Shown piece by piece: positions 5,588 to 6,143 of a stretch of 6,143 bases of DNA (positions are counted from its first letter, which is position 1; every line of letters starts with the position of its first letter). The notes beneath the pieces were generated by a model, which saw only the letters and a list, made by a program, of their open reading frames with translations, was not told the origin of the DNA and ran no database searches. The DNA is from an uncultured Bacteroidales bacterium (lineage in GTDB: Bacteria > Bacteroidota > Bacteroidia > Bacteroidales > Paludibacteraceae). Location: assembly GCA_903873355.1 (NCBI GenBank), contig CAIQOG010000006.1, forward strand, positions 1-6,143, in the 5' to 3' direction. Made by a program: the position numbers and the translations under genes.

Positions 5588-6143
5588 ATGAAAAAACTAA
5601 TTCTATTCATCTCGCTTTTGGTAATAACCGGAAGCATATTTGCTGAAAAAGCAGAAAAAGATACTGCCAAAGTTGATTCTTTCAAATTCACTATTGTAAA
5701 ACAAAATAAAATTACTCCGGTAAAAAATCAGGCCAGTTCCGGAACTTGCTGGTGTTTCTCCACGCTTGGATTTTTCGAATCGGAATTGCTCCGTATGGGT
5801 AAACCCGAGGTTGACTTGTCTGAAATGTATGTGGTTCATCATACCTATTCCGATAAAGCCGATAAATATGTTCGCATGAACGGAACAATTAATTTTGCAG
5901 CCGGCGGTTCGTTCTATGACGTGGTTTACGCGCTTAAAAACTATGGAGTTGTACCGGATAAAGAAATGACCGGACTCAATTACGGCGAAGAAAAACACAA
6001 ACACGGCGAAATGGATGCCCTGACCGAAGCGTACGTAAAAGTTATTGTGTCTAACCCGAACAAAAAGCTTTCTACCGCATGGAAAGCCGGTTTTGATGGT
6101 ATTTTGGATGCCTATCTGGGTAAATGTCCGACTGAATTTACTA
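5588..6143 (+). CDS. exported C1B-family cysteine peptidase (bleomycin hydrolase / aminopeptidase C type), 5' part
   Basis: The frame opens at ATG 5588 and runs off the window after 185 codons. Residues 1-19 form a signal peptide: MKK, a hydrophobic stretch LILFISLLVITG, and a cut after IFA. No lipobox cysteine is seen. A papain-like active-site block follows: ITPVKNQASSGTCWCFST (42-59), with Q48 as oxyanion glutamine and C54 as nucleophile; the SGTCW form and the following GFFESELLRMG and LSEMYVVHH match family C1B. The catalytic His and Asn would lie downstream. The GGSFYDVVYALKNYGVVP block (106-123) is also family-typical. Full-length relatives have roughly 400-450 residues. Classical bleomycin hydrolases are cytosolic, so the export signal suggests a periplasmic or outer-surface role in peptide breakdown. 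The gene starts 73 bases after the original pepD stop with no TAnnTTTG promoter visible between, so co-transcription with pepD is likely. Confidence 0.88.
   Translation, partial: MKKLILFISLLVITGSIFAEKAEKDTAKVDSFKFTIVKQNKITPVKNQASSGTCWCFSTLGFFESELLRMGKPEVDLSEMYVVHHTYSDKADKYVRMNGTINFAAGGSFYDVVYALKNYGVVPDKEMTGLNYGEEKHKHGEMDALTEAYVKVIVSNPNKKLSTAWKAGFDGILDAYLGKCPTEFT

Noticed and set aside
5603..6004. 133-codon open frame on the - strand
   Set aside because: It lies opposite the C1B peptidase gene, whose product has a signal peptide and a recognisable active site. The antisense translation has no recognisable domain or start context.

Overview
This window reads as an ordinary chromosomal segment of a Bacteroidota (Bacteroidetes) bacterium. 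Four signs point there. Several promoters match the Bacteroidota TAnnTTTG -7 box, some with a TTG-type -33 box. Start codons are preceded by A-rich sequence rather than Shine-Dalgarno motifs. A secreted nuclease ends in a type IX secretion (T9SS) sorting domain. Intergenic DNA is AT-rich. I cannot name the genus.

Layout from left to right: (1) the 3' part of tyrS (tyrosyl-tRNA synthetase) on the + strand, 1-555; (2) two near-identical tRNA-Gln genes, anticodons TTG (653-723) and CTG (834-904), each with its own promoter and its own strong hairpin terminator; (3) on the - strand, an exported endonuclease I-family nuclease with a T9SS C-terminal domain (969-2012); (4) on the - strand, an acetyl-CoA hydrolase / succinyl-CoA:acetate CoA-transferase family enzyme (2184-3689) with its own terminator and promoter; (5) a 361-bp AT-rich divergent intergenic region (3690-4050); (6) on the + strand, pepD (aminoacyl-histidine dipeptidase, M20 family), whose frame is broken by one in-frame TAA at 5398-5400 while 37 further codons of clear PepD sequence follow to 5514; (7) a compact two-hairpin palindromic element (5518-5577); (8) the 5' part of an exported C1B-family cysteine peptidase (bleomycin hydrolase / aminopeptidase C type), 5588 to the window end.

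Functionally, the left part is translation (a tRNA synthetase and tRNAs), the middle holds a secreted DNA scavenging enzyme and a CoA-transferase of acetate/succinate metabolism, and the right part is a probable peptide-degradation pair (PepD dipeptidase and an exported aminopeptidase-like C1B enzyme).

The observation most worth checking is the pepD nonsense codon. By alignment from memory to characterised PepD enzymes, it removes the last zinc-ligand histidine, so the truncated 449-residue product is predicted to be inactive. The two-hairpin element after pepD looks like a REP-type repeat. I did not find a convincing new biological system; the rest is conventional.
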